DNA of 64,000 nucleotides, taken from Acinetobacter dispersus. Its GTDB lineage: Bacteria > Pseudomonadota > Gammaproteobacteria > Pseudomonadales > Moraxellaceae. The notes under the pieces are model-generated. The model saw only the letters and a program-made list of their open reading frames with translations. It ran no database searches and was not told the origin of the DNA. Numbering within the stretch: the first letter of the stretch is position 1; every line of letters begins with the position of its first letter. The DNA is taken from the NCBI RefSeq assembly GCF_009884975.1, contig NZ_CP041970.1:2356001-2420000 (forward strand). Direction: 5' to 3'. Position numbers and translations under genes: made by a program. Below, in pieces: positions 50,654 through 60,593 of this stretch.

Positions 50654-50889
50654 TCTGAATCAAGAAGCTTTGAATGGAATCTACTTCATTGCGCTTCTTA
50701 CCAAGACACAAAACATAAGATCGCCGCTCGGCAATAAACAATTGTTTTCACATTTCTCTCTGAAACAATGAACCAGACTACTGAATCGTGGTTGTGTAAA
50801 TACAATTACATCAGCATGTATGTATGCGGTCGATTTTTTATTCTTTCCCTAACGTAGTCCTCCACTTATTCCATTCTGTCTGACCACTT

Positions 50890-52158
50890 ATGAACTTAAC
50901 TGAACTCAAGAAAAAACCCATTGGCGAACTCATTAAAATTGCGGAGTTTATGGGCCTTGAAGGCATGGCACGTAACCGTAAACAAGATATTATTTTTGCC
51001 ATTTTAAAACGCCACGCCATGAATGGCGAAGAAATTTTTGGTGATGGTGTTCTCGAAATTCTTTCTGATGGTTTTGGCTTCCTACGCTCTGCTGCTGGTT
51101 CGTATCTCGCAGGGCCAGATGACATTTATGTGAGCCCATCACAAATTCGCCGCTTTAATTTACGTACAGGTGATACCATCACTGGCACAATTCGTCCACC
51201 AAAAGAAGGTGAGCGTTATTTTGCTTTGTTGAAAGTAAACCAAATTAACTACGATACACCTGAAAACTCACGTAATAAAATCTTATTCGAAAACCTAACG
51301 CCATTATTCCCTACTGAGCAATTGGTCATGGAACTTGGTAATGGTACTACTGAAGACCTAACCTCTCGTGTTGTCGATCTAGTCGCGCCAATCGGTAAAG
51401 GTCAACGTTCTATTATTGTTGCACCGCCAAAAGCGGGTAAAACAATGTTATTGCAAACTATTGCTCAATCAATTGTACGCAATAACCCAGAAGTTTTTTT
51501 AATCGTACTTTTAATTGACGAACGTCCTGAAGAAGTCACCGAAATGGAACGTACCGTTCGTGGTGAGGTAATTGCATCTACATTCGATGAAGCTCCTGCC
51601 CGTCACGTTCAAGTCGCTGAAATGGTGATTGAGAAAGCAAAACGTCTGGTTGAACACAAGAAAGATGTCGTCATTCTTCTTGACTCAATTACCCGTCTTG
51701 CGCGAGCTTACAACACGGTAATTCCATCATCAGGTAAGGTATTAACTGGTGGTGTGGATGCTCACGCTTTAGAACGTCCTAAACGTTTCTTTGGTGCTGC
51801 ACGTAATATCGAAGAAGGCGGTTCTTTGACGATCATTTCTACTGCTTTGATTGAAACAGGCAGTAAGATGGATGATGTGATTTACGAAGAATTTAAAGGT
51901 ACGGGTAACCAAGAGATTACCCTTGATCGTCGTATTGCTGAGAAACGTGTGTTCCCTGCAATGAACATCAAGAAATCAGGTACTCGTCGTGAAGAACGTT
52001 TGATGGATGAAGATAACTTACGTAAGGTTTGGATTTTACGTAAATTGCTACACCCAATGGATGAGCTTGCTGCGATGGAATTCCTATTGGATCGTATGAA
52101 AGAAACCAAGACCAATGATGATTTCTTCGATCAAATGAAGCGTAAAGCATCAACCTAA
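50890..52158 (+). CDS. rho: transcription termination factor Rho
   Basis: A hexameric RNA helicase that ends untranslated transcripts. 422 residues: the N-terminal domain ([25 protein letters not shown]), the primary RNA-binding cold-shock-like domain ([32 protein letters not shown]), the Walker [13 protein letters not shown], Walker [17 protein letters not shown] and the R-loop GTRREERLM. No insertion domain. No good Shine-Dalgarno precedes the ATG. The long leader upstream fits autogenous attenuation. Confidence 0.98.
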   Translation: MNLTELKKKPIGELIKIAEFMGLEGMARNRKQDIIFAILKRHAMNGEEIFGDGVLEILSDGFGFLRSAAGSYLAGPDDIYVSPSQIRRFNLRTGDTITGTIRPPKEGERYFALLKVNQINYDTPENSRNKILFENLTPLFPTEQLVMELGNGTTEDLTSRVVDLVAPIGKGQRSIIVAPPKAGKTMLLQTIAQSIVRNNPEVFLIVLLIDERPEEVTEMERTVRGEVIASTFDEAPARHVQVAEMVIEKAKRLVEHKKDVVILLDSITRLARAYNTVIPSSGKVLTGGVDAHALERPKRFFGAARNIEEGGSLTIISTALIETGSKMDDVIYEEFKGTGNQEITLDRRIAEKRVFPAMNIKKSGTRREERLMDEDNLRKVWILRKLLHPMDELAAMEFLLDRMKETKTNDDFFDQMKRKAST

Positions 52159-52173
52159 GTTCTAAGCACACAT

Positions 52174-52205
52174 AAAAAAAGCTACCTCAATGGTGGCTTT
52201 TTTTA
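52174..52205 (+). terminator. terminator after rho
   Basis: AAAAAAGCTACC and GGTGGCTTTTTT pair (one G-U) with a five-base loop and a following T run, 15 bases after the stop. Confidence 0.9.
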
Positions 52206-52554
52206 TTTGGTTGACAGACTTACAGAATATTTACACATTCATTTAAAATTTATCAAAAAATTCAAGTTATTGTTTTATATAAAAATAATAAAATAAAATT
52301 CTTTATTTTCCTTAACTTACCGATTCAAAATCTATTTTCCATAGTTATTTTCTATCAAAAAATAGCCAAATTCTGCCCATTTTTGTCGTTTTGTTGGACA
52401 GAACAGTAGTAATTCATGAATTGCTTTGATAGGATAGCATCAGACCAGTTAGGCTGCTCCCTGCGTTGTTACCTAAAGCGTTTAGGAATAATAAAAGCAC
52501 AAACAGACTAACTTAAGGTTTTTTTTAATCTCACAATTTTATGAGAGTGATGCC
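52206..52554 (+). promoter_or_regulatory. long AT-rich region and structured leader before the repeat lipoprotein
   Basis: About 350 bases without a gene. The 120 bases nearest the lipoprotein gene include a perfect CCTAAA-GCG-TTTAGG hairpin (52472-52486). An outer GTTAG/CTAAC pairing (about 52448 and 52508) is followed by a run of eight T at 52520, which looks like an attenuator or a short leader RNA. A TTGACA at 52211 has no matching -10, and I could not fix the promoter. Confidence 0.4.
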
Positions 52555-52791
52555 ATGTTATTCAAGAAATTCGCTGTTGCTGCTGCTATTGCTACTACTT
52601 TAGCTTTCGTTGGTTGCTCTAAGAAAGAAGAAGCACCTGCTGCTGATGCTAACGCTGCTGCTTCTGAAGCTGTAGCTGCTGCTTCTGAAGCTACTACTGC
52701 TGCTTCTGAAGCTACTACTGCTGCTGTAGCTGCTGCTTCTGAAGTTGCTGTAGCTGCTTCTGAAGCTGCTCCAGCTTCTGCTGCACACTAA
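52555..52791 (+). CDS. short Ala-rich repeat lipoprotein
   Basis: 78 residues. A lipoprotein signal (ATTLAFVGC, lipidation on the cysteine) is followed by KKEEAPAADANAA and then about 45 residues of Ala-Ser-Glu repeats with a near-heptad period (AASEATT twice, then AASEVAV, AASEAAP). The codons are highly repetitive, with a tandem unit of 21 bases. A lipidated, helical, repetitive rod recalls Lpp/OprI-type murein lipoproteins, but the C-terminal lysine used for peptidoglycan linkage is absent (it ends ASAAH). A GAGAGTGA ribosome site precedes it and a terminator follows. High expression is likely from the simple codon use. Confidence 0.85.
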   Translation: MLFKKFAVAAAIATTLAFVGCSKKEEAPAADANAAASEAVAAASEATTAASEATTAAVAAASEVAVAASEAAPASAAH

Positions 52792-52804
52792 TCTAGTTTT
52801 AGAT

Positions 52805-52837
52805 TAAAAAAGAGAACCTTACGGTTCTCTTTTTTTA
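52805..52837 (+). terminator. terminator after the repeat lipoprotein
   Basis: AAAAAAGAGAACC and GGTTCTCTTTTTT, a perfect stem with loop TTAC and a long T tract. Confidence 0.93.
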
Positions 52838-52870
52838 TGCCTAAATTTTATTAAAGTAAATCATAGGTAT

Positions 52871-52896
52871 AAAAAAGCAGATCAATCGATCTGCTC
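52871..52896 (-). terminator. terminator overlapping the 3' end of ihfA
   Basis: On the minus strand AGCAGAT and ATCTGCT enclose CGATTG and lead into TTTTTT. The stem includes the last codons and stop of ihfA, so terminator and coding sequence share bases. Confidence 0.82.
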
Positions 52897-53178
52897 ATTC
52901 CCAACACGCTGTCTAAATTTCTGACCCGCTCTAAACGTCACTACTCGACGTGCAGAAATTGGAATTTCTTCACCCGTCTTAGGATTACGTCCCGGACGTT
53001 CACGCTTATCACGTAACTCGAAATTACCGAAGCCAGAAAGTTTGACTTGTTCACCTGCAATTAATGCTTGGCTAATTTCGTCAAAAAATAACTCGACCAT
53101 TTGTTTTGCTTCGCGGCGATTTAAGCTAGTAAGCTCACTTAAATGGTCCGCCATATCTGCTTTTGTTAATGCTGTCAT
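52882..53178 (-). CDS. ihfA: integration host factor subunit alpha
   Basis: IHF-alpha pairs with IHF-beta to bend DNA at specific sites in transcription, replication and recombination. 98 residues: [73 protein letters not shown], where the [10 protein letters not shown] arm carries the intercalating proline. Its ATG overlaps the TGA of pheT (ATGA). The pheST-ihfA order is conserved in gammaproteobacteria. Confidence 0.97.
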   Translation of the reverse strand: MTALTKADMADHLSELTSLNRREAKQMVELFFDEISQALIAGEQVKLSGFGNFELRDKRERPGRNPKTGEEIPISARRVVTFRAGQKFRQRVGNEQID

Positions 53179-55556
53179 GAGGCCCTCAATGTCGCTTGGT
53201 AAGTGTCTTCCAACACTTGAATAATGTTATCCATACCAGATTTAATTTCAGCATCTTCAAGCGTACGAGTTGGATGTTGCCATAACACTGCAAAAGCTAA
53301 AGAGCGCTTGCCTTGTTCAACCCCTTGCCCCGTATACACATCGAACAACCATGTCGAGTCGAGTAACTCTCCACCAGTTTGCTCAATTAACCGCTGAATA
53401 TCTCTTACCTCAATATTATCAGAGATTAAAAGCGCAATATCACGTCTAACCGATGGAAAACGTGATAATTCTGTAAAATTAGATACATAAGATTGCAAAA
53501 CTGCCTGCTGATCCAGCTCTGCGACCCAAGTTGTATCTAAATCAAGCTCATTTTGCAAAGATGGATGCAAGCGCCCCAAATAACCAATTGATTGTCCATT
53601 GACTAAAATCTCTGCAGATTGGCCTGGATGTAACCATGCACGCTCAGTACGCACAAATTCAACACTGATACGTCCCGCTGCTAAAATTTCTTCAACCTCA
53701 CCTTTGAAATCAAAGAAATCCATTACTTGTGGTTTTGCATGCCAAGATTCTGGTGTACGTGAACCTACTGCAATCAATGCCAAAGTTGGAATCTGTTTCA
53801 GATCATGAATGCTCTGTGCATTCTGATAATCAAAACGTAAACCGAGTTCAAAGAAACGTACACGCTGCTGTTGGCGATTTAAGTTGTACTGTACACATGG
53901 AATCAGACTTGATAACAAAGTACTACGCATTGCAGCCAAATCACTTGAAATTGGATTCGCCAACATCAATGGCTGTACATTTGGATTCAACTGCTTCTCA
54001 AGTTTTGCATCGGCAAAGCTAAAGCTAATTGCTTCTTGGTAGCCCAATGTCGCAACAGTTTGACGTAATTGTGAAATTTCAAAACGATCTTGATATTTCT
54101 CTAATTTCGCATCAATTTTCGGCAAACTGATTTGAATATTGTCATAACCATCAATACGGGCAACTTCTTCAATTAAGTCTTGATAGATTGCCATATCATA
54201 ACGATGCGAAGGCGGGACAACACGCCACTCACCTTGTGCTTGAGTTTCAACTACACAGCCCAAACGCGTCAAAGCATCGGCAATAAAATCACCTGCCACT
54301 TGATAACCGAGTAATTGGTCAACTTGAGCTTGTTTTAACTCAATTGCTTCACGCTTTGGCAACAAAGCGACTTGCTCAGCAACTGTGATTGGACCAAACT
54401 CACCGCCAGCAAAGGCTTGAATTAGATCAGAAGCACGGTGCATAGCAATCATTGGCAATTCAAAATCCACACCGCGTTCATAACGTTGAGATGAATCCGT
54501 ATGTAGACCAAAGCGACGTGCACGACCAGCAATCGCTAAAGGTGCAAAGAATGCACTTTCAAGGAAAATATCTTGAGTATCATCAGTAACCGATGAGTCC
54601 AAGCCACCCATAATACCTGCAATGGCTAGAACTTTCTGATCATCTGCAATGACCATCATATCATCTTGTAATTCGACTTCTTGATCATTCAACAACGTCA
54701 ATTTTTCTTGAGCTTTGGCTTGACGAACTTGGATTGAACCTTCGATTTTTGCCAAGTCAAAGGCATGCATGGGTTGACCCAATTCAAGCAACACGTAGTT
54801 GGTAATATCGACCAAAATACTATGCGTACGAATACCTGAACGTGCAAGAGCTTGTTCCATCCACTCAGGAGTTGCCGCTTTGACATTCACATTTTTGATA
54901 ACACGACCCAAATAACGTGGTGTACCTTCCGTGCTAATCGTTACTGCTTTCTCATCTGTGATTGTTGCAGGTACAGACTGAATCTCAGGCTCATTCATCT
55001 TCAACTGATTGATCACTGCGATTTCACGGGCAATTCCACGAATACTAAAGCAGTCACCACGGTTTGGTGTGATACTGATATCAATGACATTGTCATCAAG
55101 CTTTAAATATTCACGAATATTCATCCCCACTGGTGCATCAGCAGGTAATTCCAACAAACCATCAATTTTATCTTCTAAATCAATTTCAGAAGCACCACAT
55201 AGCATGCCTTGTGATTCCACACCACGCAGCTTGCCCTTTTTAATTTTAAAATCGCCTGGCAGTACGGCACCAATGGTTGCAACTGGTGCTTTCATACCCA
55301 CGCGAACATTTGGCGCACCACATACAATTTGTAATGGCTCACCAGAACCAATATTAATTGTCGTGACACGTAAACGATCTGCATCTGGATGCTGTTCAAC
55401 AGTTAGGACCTCACCCACCACCACACGTGTAAATGGTTTTGCGACAGGTGCTAACTCATCAACTTCTAAACCTAGCATGGTCAATTGATCAGAAAGTGCT
55501 TCGCTATCAATTGCTGGGTTCACCCACGTACGTAACCAATTTTCACTAATTTTCAT
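53175..55556 (-). CDS. pheT: phenylalanine--tRNA ligase subunit beta
   Basis: The large subunit of the alpha2-beta2 synthetase. 793 residues: an N-terminal tRNA-binding EMAP-like domain ([21 protein letters not shown]...QIVCGAPNV), B1/B5 domains, the editing B3/B4 domain ([10 protein letters not shown]...[10 protein letters not shown]), the catalytic-like core and the C-terminal ferredoxin-fold anticodon-binding domain ([18 protein letters not shown]). It lies 33 bases after pheS and overlaps ihfA. Confidence 0.98.
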   Translation of the reverse strand: MKISENWLRTWVNPAIDSEALSDQLTMLGLEVDELAPVAKPFTRVVVGEVLTVEQHPDADRLRVTTINIGSGEPLQIVCGAPNVRVGMKAPVATIGAVLPGDFKIKKGKLRGVESQGMLCGASEIDLEDKIDGLLELPADAPVGMNIREYLKLDDNVIDISITPNRGDCFSIRGIAREIAVINQLKMNEPEIQSVPATITDEKAVTISTEGTPRYLGRVIKNVNVKAATPEWMEQALARSGIRTHSILVDITNYVLLELGQPMHAFDLAKIEGSIQVRQAKAQEKLTLLNDQEVELQDDMMVIADDQKVLAIAGIMGGLDSSVTDDTQDIFLESAFFAPLAIAGRARRFGLHTDSSQRYERGVDFELPMIAMHRASDLIQAFAGGEFGPITVAEQVALLPKREAIELKQAQVDQLLGYQVAGDFIADALTRLGCVVETQAQGEWRVVPPSHRYDMAIYQDLIEEVARIDGYDNIQISLPKIDAKLEKYQDRFEISQLRQTVATLGYQEAISFSFADAKLEKQLNPNVQPLMLANPISSDLAAMRSTLLSSLIPCVQYNLNRQQQRVRFFELGLRFDYQNAQSIHDLKQIPTLALIAVGSRTPESWHAKPQVMDFFDFKGEVEEILAAGRISVEFVRTERAWLHPGQSAEILVNGQSIGYLGRLHPSLQNELDLDTTWVAELDQQAVLQSYVSNFTELSRFPSVRRDIALLISDNIEVRDIQRLIEQTGGELLDSTWLFDVYTGQGVEQGKRSLAFAVLWQHPTRTLEDAEIKSGMDNIIQVLEDTYQATLRAS

Positions 55557-55589
55557 TTATATAAACCTTCTTTAATCCTGAAAAGATGT

Positions 55590-56612
<1,023 letters not shown>

Positions 56613-56799
56613 CTATAGTTTATCAGCTTTTTACCTATTTTATGAAGATAAACCACGGTTTAAATAAGCGACTTTTTCAATGTCAATGTAAAGATAAAAC
56701 AACAGGATGATGAAGTAGATAACTTAATTTTTTGAAAAAATGATCAATAATTGAATAAAATGGATAAGATACCAATATCGTCAATGAGAAAGAATAACG

Positions 56800-57804
56800 A
56801 TGGCGCTTGATCAGATTTGGAAACAACAGCTTACACTTGTCACCTATGGCAATGAATTCCTTGCAGGAGGACTTCATTTTAGCCGTTGGATTGAACACCC
56901 AATTTTCAATCAAAAAAGCCTAGTTTTTAGAGATTTACTTTCTCAACACCTCTTAGCCCAACATTTTCAAGTTTGGCTTGAAGGTCTAAAAAAACAAGGG
57001 GTTAACAAACTCAGCTTACATTTATCAAGCTTACTCAGTGATGAACAAAATCCCAATGCCAATGTTGAGCTGCTTCCCTTCACTCATTTTATTGTCAGTC
57101 ATCAAGCCAACAAAAAAACAGCTTGGATCTGCGGTCATGAACTGCCTGAGTGGTACAACAGCGATAAAGAATTTGAGGCCCCAGTTTCCCAGCAAAGTAA
57201 TTTGCGAGTAGAAACGCTTTGGCGTTATGAGTTGAATGATAAATTTTCCAGAAAAATTAATACAGATTTACAAAAATTAAATTGGAATGATGTTACTTCA
57301 TTCTTGGAACGTGAATTGTTCACCAGCAAATATGCGGAGTATTTTTCAGAACCAGAACAGCAAGACTTGCCATTTTATGGGTACGACATTGATCTAGCAG
57401 CGCTATCAGAACAACAACTTGCATTGATTCCAACAGACTATCCAGCGGATTGCGCTCACAGCTTATTGCATCGCACTCAGGCATTAACGGATTACTTAGA
57501 ACAACAAAGGCTGCATCCTTACAATGCTTCTGGCGAACTGATTAGCCCAGAAGAGCAAATTAATCTACGTAATTTTTCACAAAAAACCGATGATTTATTT
57601 GCCAAGCTGATTGTAAAGACTGCAAATCATTATCAAACAGCTCAACTCACTGCCGCTGAGCCTGAAATCATTGATCGAACAATGGAGATTCCACATCATC
57701 AGCTTGATAAAACTCAACATCATAAAGTTGGCGCATCAGGCGTGATTAAATTGATTATCCTGACCGTGATTATTTGTCTCGTTGCTTACTATTTTGGTCT
57801 GTAA
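56800..57804 (+). CDS. hypothetical protein with C-terminal membrane anchor, paralogue A
   Basis: 334 residues, cytoplasmic-looking except for a C-terminal hydrophobic helix (LIILTVIICLVAYYFGL), which makes it tail-anchored. No signal peptide and no known domain. It is distantly similar along its length to the protein encoded at 58614: shared features are an RDL near residue 43, LNW followed by an acidic residue, FYGYDI/FYGTYDI, and a TANHYQTA/TANSYQAS block just before the anchor. The gene stands alone, divergent from pheS, with a terminator right after it. Function unknown. Confidence 0.78.
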   Translation: MALDQIWKQQLTLVTYGNEFLAGGLHFSRWIEHPIFNQKSLVFRDLLSQHLLAQHFQVWLEGLKKQGVNKLSLHLSSLLSDEQNPNANVELLPFTHFIVSHQANKKTAWICGHELPEWYNSDKEFEAPVSQQSNLRVETLWRYELNDKFSRKINTDLQKLNWNDVTSFLERELFTSKYAEYFSEPEQQDLPFYGYDIDLAALSEQQLALIPTDYPADCAHSLLHRTQALTDYLEQQRLHPYNASGELISPEEQINLRNFSQKTDDLFAKLIVKTANHYQTAQLTAAEPEIIDRTMEIPHHQLDKTQHHKVGASGVIKLIILTVIICLVAYYFGL

Positions 57805-57816
57805 CAATACGAGTCA

Positions 57817-57848
57817 TAAAAACCTAGATTTCAAAATCTAGGTTTTTA
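57817..57848. terminator. bidirectional terminator after paralogue A
   Basis: TAAAAACCTAGATTT and AAATCTAGGTTTTTA are perfect 15-base arms around two bases, serving this gene and the small convergent gene. Confidence 0.92.
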
Positions 57849-57859
57849 TTTTTCACTAC

Positions 57860-58057
57860 TTAAAAAGTGGGTCTAATTTTTAAAATCACTTTATGTCCAC
57901 CATCATGCTGATTAATAACGTGATGTACATTTTCAATCTCACCTTCAACCTCAGCATCTGGTCCATAAAAAATCCGAATGGTCTCACCCTTTCTCGGCAC
58001 AATACTCAATTCTACTTCAATCGCACCTTGTTCCAGGCCTTCTACACTCACTAACAT
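57860..58057 (-). CDS. small conserved-looking hypothetical protein, 65 aa
   Basis: MLVSVEGLEQGAIEVELSIV begins an acidic, beta-rich 65-residue protein with no cysteine and a basic C-terminal strand (HKVILKIRPTF). Alternating hydrophobic residues suggest a small beta-barrel. GAAAGGTAAAAA precedes the start on the minus strand. It could share a transcript with the ParB-like gene 106 bases upstream. I do not recognise a family. Confidence 0.65.
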   Translation of the reverse strand: MLVSVEGLEQGAIEVELSIVPRKGETIRIFYGPDAEVEGEIENVHHVINQHDGGHKVILKIRPTF

Positions 58058-58163
58058 ATTTTTTACCTTTCGCTTGTTTTCTTTACTGTAAAAAGATTCA
58101 AACGTAAATGTCTAATTAAACATGTTCAGGTTATGTAATCTTGAAATAAATCATATCTTTGAT

Positions 58164-58541
58164 TTACACATCGTAGTCCAATTCATCTTCATCAACATTA
58201 ATAAAGTCAGGTTCAGGGGTTTGCTCAAATTGTACCGCTAGAATCTCAGTTTGCTTAAGTAAGCTTGCCTTAGCAACACGATGCATACCATCCATGACTC
58301 GACCTTCAGCACACAGAATAATCGGATAACTCAGATCAGCATCTTGCACCAATTGAAAGTGTTCAATGATTTGCTGTGTCGTCGGATACTGATCTGGAAA
58401 CCAATAGGCTTCATTGAGTTCTTGAATATCAACAAGTTGTAATCTCTTAGCGACGAACTTATTTGTCAGTTCAACCAAGCGATGAACATCCCAAATATAA
58501 GTATCCTCTCCAACTTGTCTAAAGTGATATTGTCTGCGCAC
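58164..58541 (-). CDS. small ParB/sulfiredoxin-fold-like protein, 125 aa
   Basis: The segment YPIILCAEGRVMDGMHRVAKASLLKQTEILAVQF resembles the ParB N-terminal box (acidic residue, GxHR, then an aliphatic helix), a fold shared by CTPases, nucleases and sulfiredoxin. There is no helix-turn-helix or C-terminal dimer domain, and the tail is very acidic (DFINVDEDELDYDV). It is not a chromosome-partitioning ParB. It is divergent from paralogue B with only 72 bases between start codons, so the two may share regulation. Molecular role unknown. Confidence 0.7.
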   Translation of the reverse strand: MRRQYHFRQVGEDTYIWDVHRLVELTNKFVAKRLQLVDIQELNEAYWFPDQYPTTQQIIEHFQLVQDADLSYPIILCAEGRVMDGMHRVAKASLLKQTEILAVQFEQTPEPDFINVDEDELDYDV

Positions 58542-58613
58542 GTTTTAATCCATCATTAATTTCAGATATGATAATAAGCTTAGCGTCTCACCAATAACAG
58601 CATACATAAAACA

Positions 58614-59750
58614 ATGACCGATAATTACTGGAAGTTTATTTTAGGCTTACAACATAATGCCCAACAATTTTTTAAAGGCCTAATTTCTTATCATACCGTT
58701 CGTCACCATTGGAGCATTCGTAATCACGATATTTTTATGGTACGAGATTTAGAGAATTGCTCGCTTATTTATGACTCAATTGATGCCTTAATATTTGATC
58801 TATTTCATCAAGGTGCCTACGATTGTTCACTTTACCCTTTTGCTTTACTTTTTCCTGAATTTGAAAAAACCCAATCTAAATTTTTATTTGAAATAAATAA
58901 TTATCCAGTATTAGTTTTCAAGCTAAGACACACCAACATCGCATTAATAAAAATAAAAAGAGAGATTGTAAAAGAGATCCAACCTATAGGTGACCCTAGA
59001 GAGTTTTGGGGAGCTCTATCCACACAAGACGAGTGCAACTATATGTTGTTTACTCTTATTCCTCTAAATTTAGAGCAAAACAAAAAAATTAGAATATTTA
59101 ATAGCGGTCTGAATTGGGAAAATTTCTATAAAGAAACTCAAGAGCTTATTCGTTCTGCACCTTATCAATTTTATGGAACCTATGATATTTCGTTCACAAA
59201 CAACTTACATCTTTACCCCCACGAAGAAGAAGGATGTACTTTTCCATTGCTAGAGAATCCCTCTTCACAAAATAATCTTGCATTCGCCCTGCTTCAACAG
59301 TTCGAAACTTTACAAATTCATCTTCGAGGTTTTAAACATCCACGTAATGAAATGTCTGAATATCACAACTTTGATTTGGAAGAAATCAATAAATTTAATC
59401 TCTATGAGGAATCAATCGGTCAACAACTTGTCCAACTTATTTGCCATACTGCTAATAGTTATCAAGCATCTTATATCTCGTTAAAAACTCAAAATGAGTT
59501 AGAAAAAGAAATAATATCAAGTAAAAAACAATCTGGTTTGCAAAACTCACCAGCTATCGAAAATACCGTATCGCCAGAACCTGAAACTATTTCTGGTTGG
59601 CGAGCACTAACCACACTACTCATCGTCTTAGCAATACTCTTAATAATATTATATGGCCTATTTTTATTGGTTCAGAAATATGAATTTGCTAAGTTTTTAT
59701 TAATTATTACCACAATCTTGTCTGTACTTATAATTATAGGACGGAAATAA
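58614..59750 (+). CDS. hypothetical protein with C-terminal membrane anchors, paralogue B
   Basis: 378 residues: a soluble region of about 310 residues with many aromatic residues, a Ser/Pro/Glu linker, then two hydrophobic helices (ALTTLLIVLAILLIILYGLFLLV and FAKFLLIITTILSVLIII). Paralogue A at 56800 has only one helix. The shared blocks VRDL, LNWEN, FYGTYDISF, HPRNEMSE and LICHTANSYQAS place both in one family. The codon use appears more AT-rich than the neighbouring translation genes, in keeping with accessory status. A bidirectional terminator closes the gene. Function unknown. Confidence 0.78.
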   Translation: MTDNYWKFILGLQHNAQQFFKGLISYHTVRHHWSIRNHDIFMVRDLENCSLIYDSIDALIFDLFHQGAYDCSLYPFALLFPEFEKTQSKFLFEINNYPVLVFKLRHTNIALIKIKREIVKEIQPIGDPREFWGALSTQDECNYMLFTLIPLNLEQNKKIRIFNSGLNWENFYKETQELIRSAPYQFYGTYDISFTNNLHLYPHEEEGCTFPLLENPSSQNNLAFALLQQFETLQIHLRGFKHPRNEMSEYHNFDLEEINKFNLYEESIGQQLVQLICHTANSYQASYISLKTQNELEKEIISSKKQSGLQNSPAIENTVSPEPETISGWRALTTLLIVLAILLIILYGLFLLVQKYEFAKFLLIITTILSVLIIIGRK

Positions 59751-59778
59751 AAAAGACCGCTAAAAAGCGGCCTTCTTT
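59751..59778. terminator. bidirectional terminator between paralogue B and rplT
   Basis: AAAAGACCGC and GCGGCCTTCTTT pair around TAAAAA; on the minus strand the stem is followed by TTTTTT, giving the rplT terminator. Confidence 0.85.
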
Positions 59779-59790
59779 GAATCTCTAAGC

Positions 59791-60150
59791 TTATGCAGCT
59801 AATGCGCCTTTAGCTTTTTCAGCTAAAGCAGCAAATGCAACTGCATCATGCATAGCGATGTCAGCTAATACGCGACGGTCGATGATCACTTGAGCTTTTT
59901 TCAAGCCATCGATCATACGGCTGTATGACAAACCGTTAAGACGAGCACCAGCATTGATACGCGCAATCCATAAAGCACGGAATTGACGTTTCTTCTGACG
60001 GCGGTCACGGTAAGCGTATTGACCAGCTTTGATTACCGCTTGGAACGCTACGCGATAAACGCGTGAACGAGCACCATAGTAACCTTTAGCGCGAGCAAGA
60101 ATTTTTTTGTGACGACGATGAGCCACTACACCACGTTTTACACGAGCCAT
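59791..60150 (-). CDS. rplT: 50S ribosomal protein L20
   Basis: 119 residues, starting [30 protein letters not shown], the basic extended N-terminal arm that threads into 23S rRNA, then the globular [21 protein letters not shown]20 is essential for early 50S assembly and in E. coli represses its own operon by binding the leader. It follows rpmI by 11 bases. Confidence 0.98.
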   Translation of the reverse strand: MARVKRGVVAHRRHKKILARAKGYYGARSRVYRVAFQAVIKAGQYAYRDRRQKKRQFRALWIARINAGARLNGLSYSRMIDGLKKAQVIIDRRVLADIAMHDAVAFAALAEKAKGALAA

Positions 60151-60161
60151 TTATAATCTCC

Positions 60162-60356
60162 TTAGATGTATGGGCACATACGACGAACTGATGCAACATC
60201 ACTTACGTGAACCATTACACAGCCGCGCAATTGACGGATACGCTTAGCAGATTTTTTGGTCAAAATGTGGCGTTTGAACGCTTGTTTACGCTTAAAGCCG
60301 TTTGCAGTCGCTTTGAAGCGTTTAGCTGCACCACGGCGAGTTTTCATCTTAGGCAT
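60162..60356 (-). CDS. rpmI: 50S ribosomal protein L35
   Basis: 64 residues, starting [20 protein letters not shown] with the [18 protein letters not shown] core. The frame runs on to 60446, but L35 always starts at the MPKMKT block and GAGG stands before this ATG. infC, the normal upstream gene, is absent; the promoter must lie in the 237 bases shared with the divergent MFS gene. Confidence 0.98.
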   Translation of the reverse strand: MPKMKTRRGAAKRFKATANGFKRKQAFKRHILTKKSAKRIRQLRGCVMVHVSDVASVRRMCPYI

Positions 60357-60593
60357 AACAACCTCTTTTGAACACCTGTTCGGAACGTTTGCACCATTGC
60401 AAAAACGACCTGCAGGTAAGGGAGCCAGTATTCTAAAGCATAGCAAGCGAAAACAAAAGTAAAATGCTCATTTTTTGATAGTAAATCGTCTATTTTCTAT
60501 AAACGTTATTTTCTATAACCAATTCTCAAATTACGAGAAACATCCCTAAAATTAACACCTATAATAAATACAAGCTCTTAAATTCAAAAGAAT
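60357..60593. promoter_or_regulatory. divergent region between rpmI and the MFS gene
   Basis: 237 bases. On the minus strand the 120 bases before rpmI include CTTTAGAAT (a possible -10 near 60430) and GC-containing segments that could fold as an L20-binding leader, since infC is not there to provide one. On the plus strand CCTATAATAAAT (60557-60568) is a good -10 for the MFS gene, with a poor -35 (GAAACA). Confidence 0.4.

Noticed and set aside
52600..52788. Ser/Arg-rich frame antisense to the Ala-rich lipoprotein
   Set aside because: It is the mirror of the repetitive GCT/TCT/GAA codons of the real gene; composition is pure repeat artefact.
58164..58541. Chromosome-partitioning ParB
   Set aside because: Only the N-terminal-like box is present; the DNA-binding and dimerisation domains, a parA partner and parS-like sites are missing.
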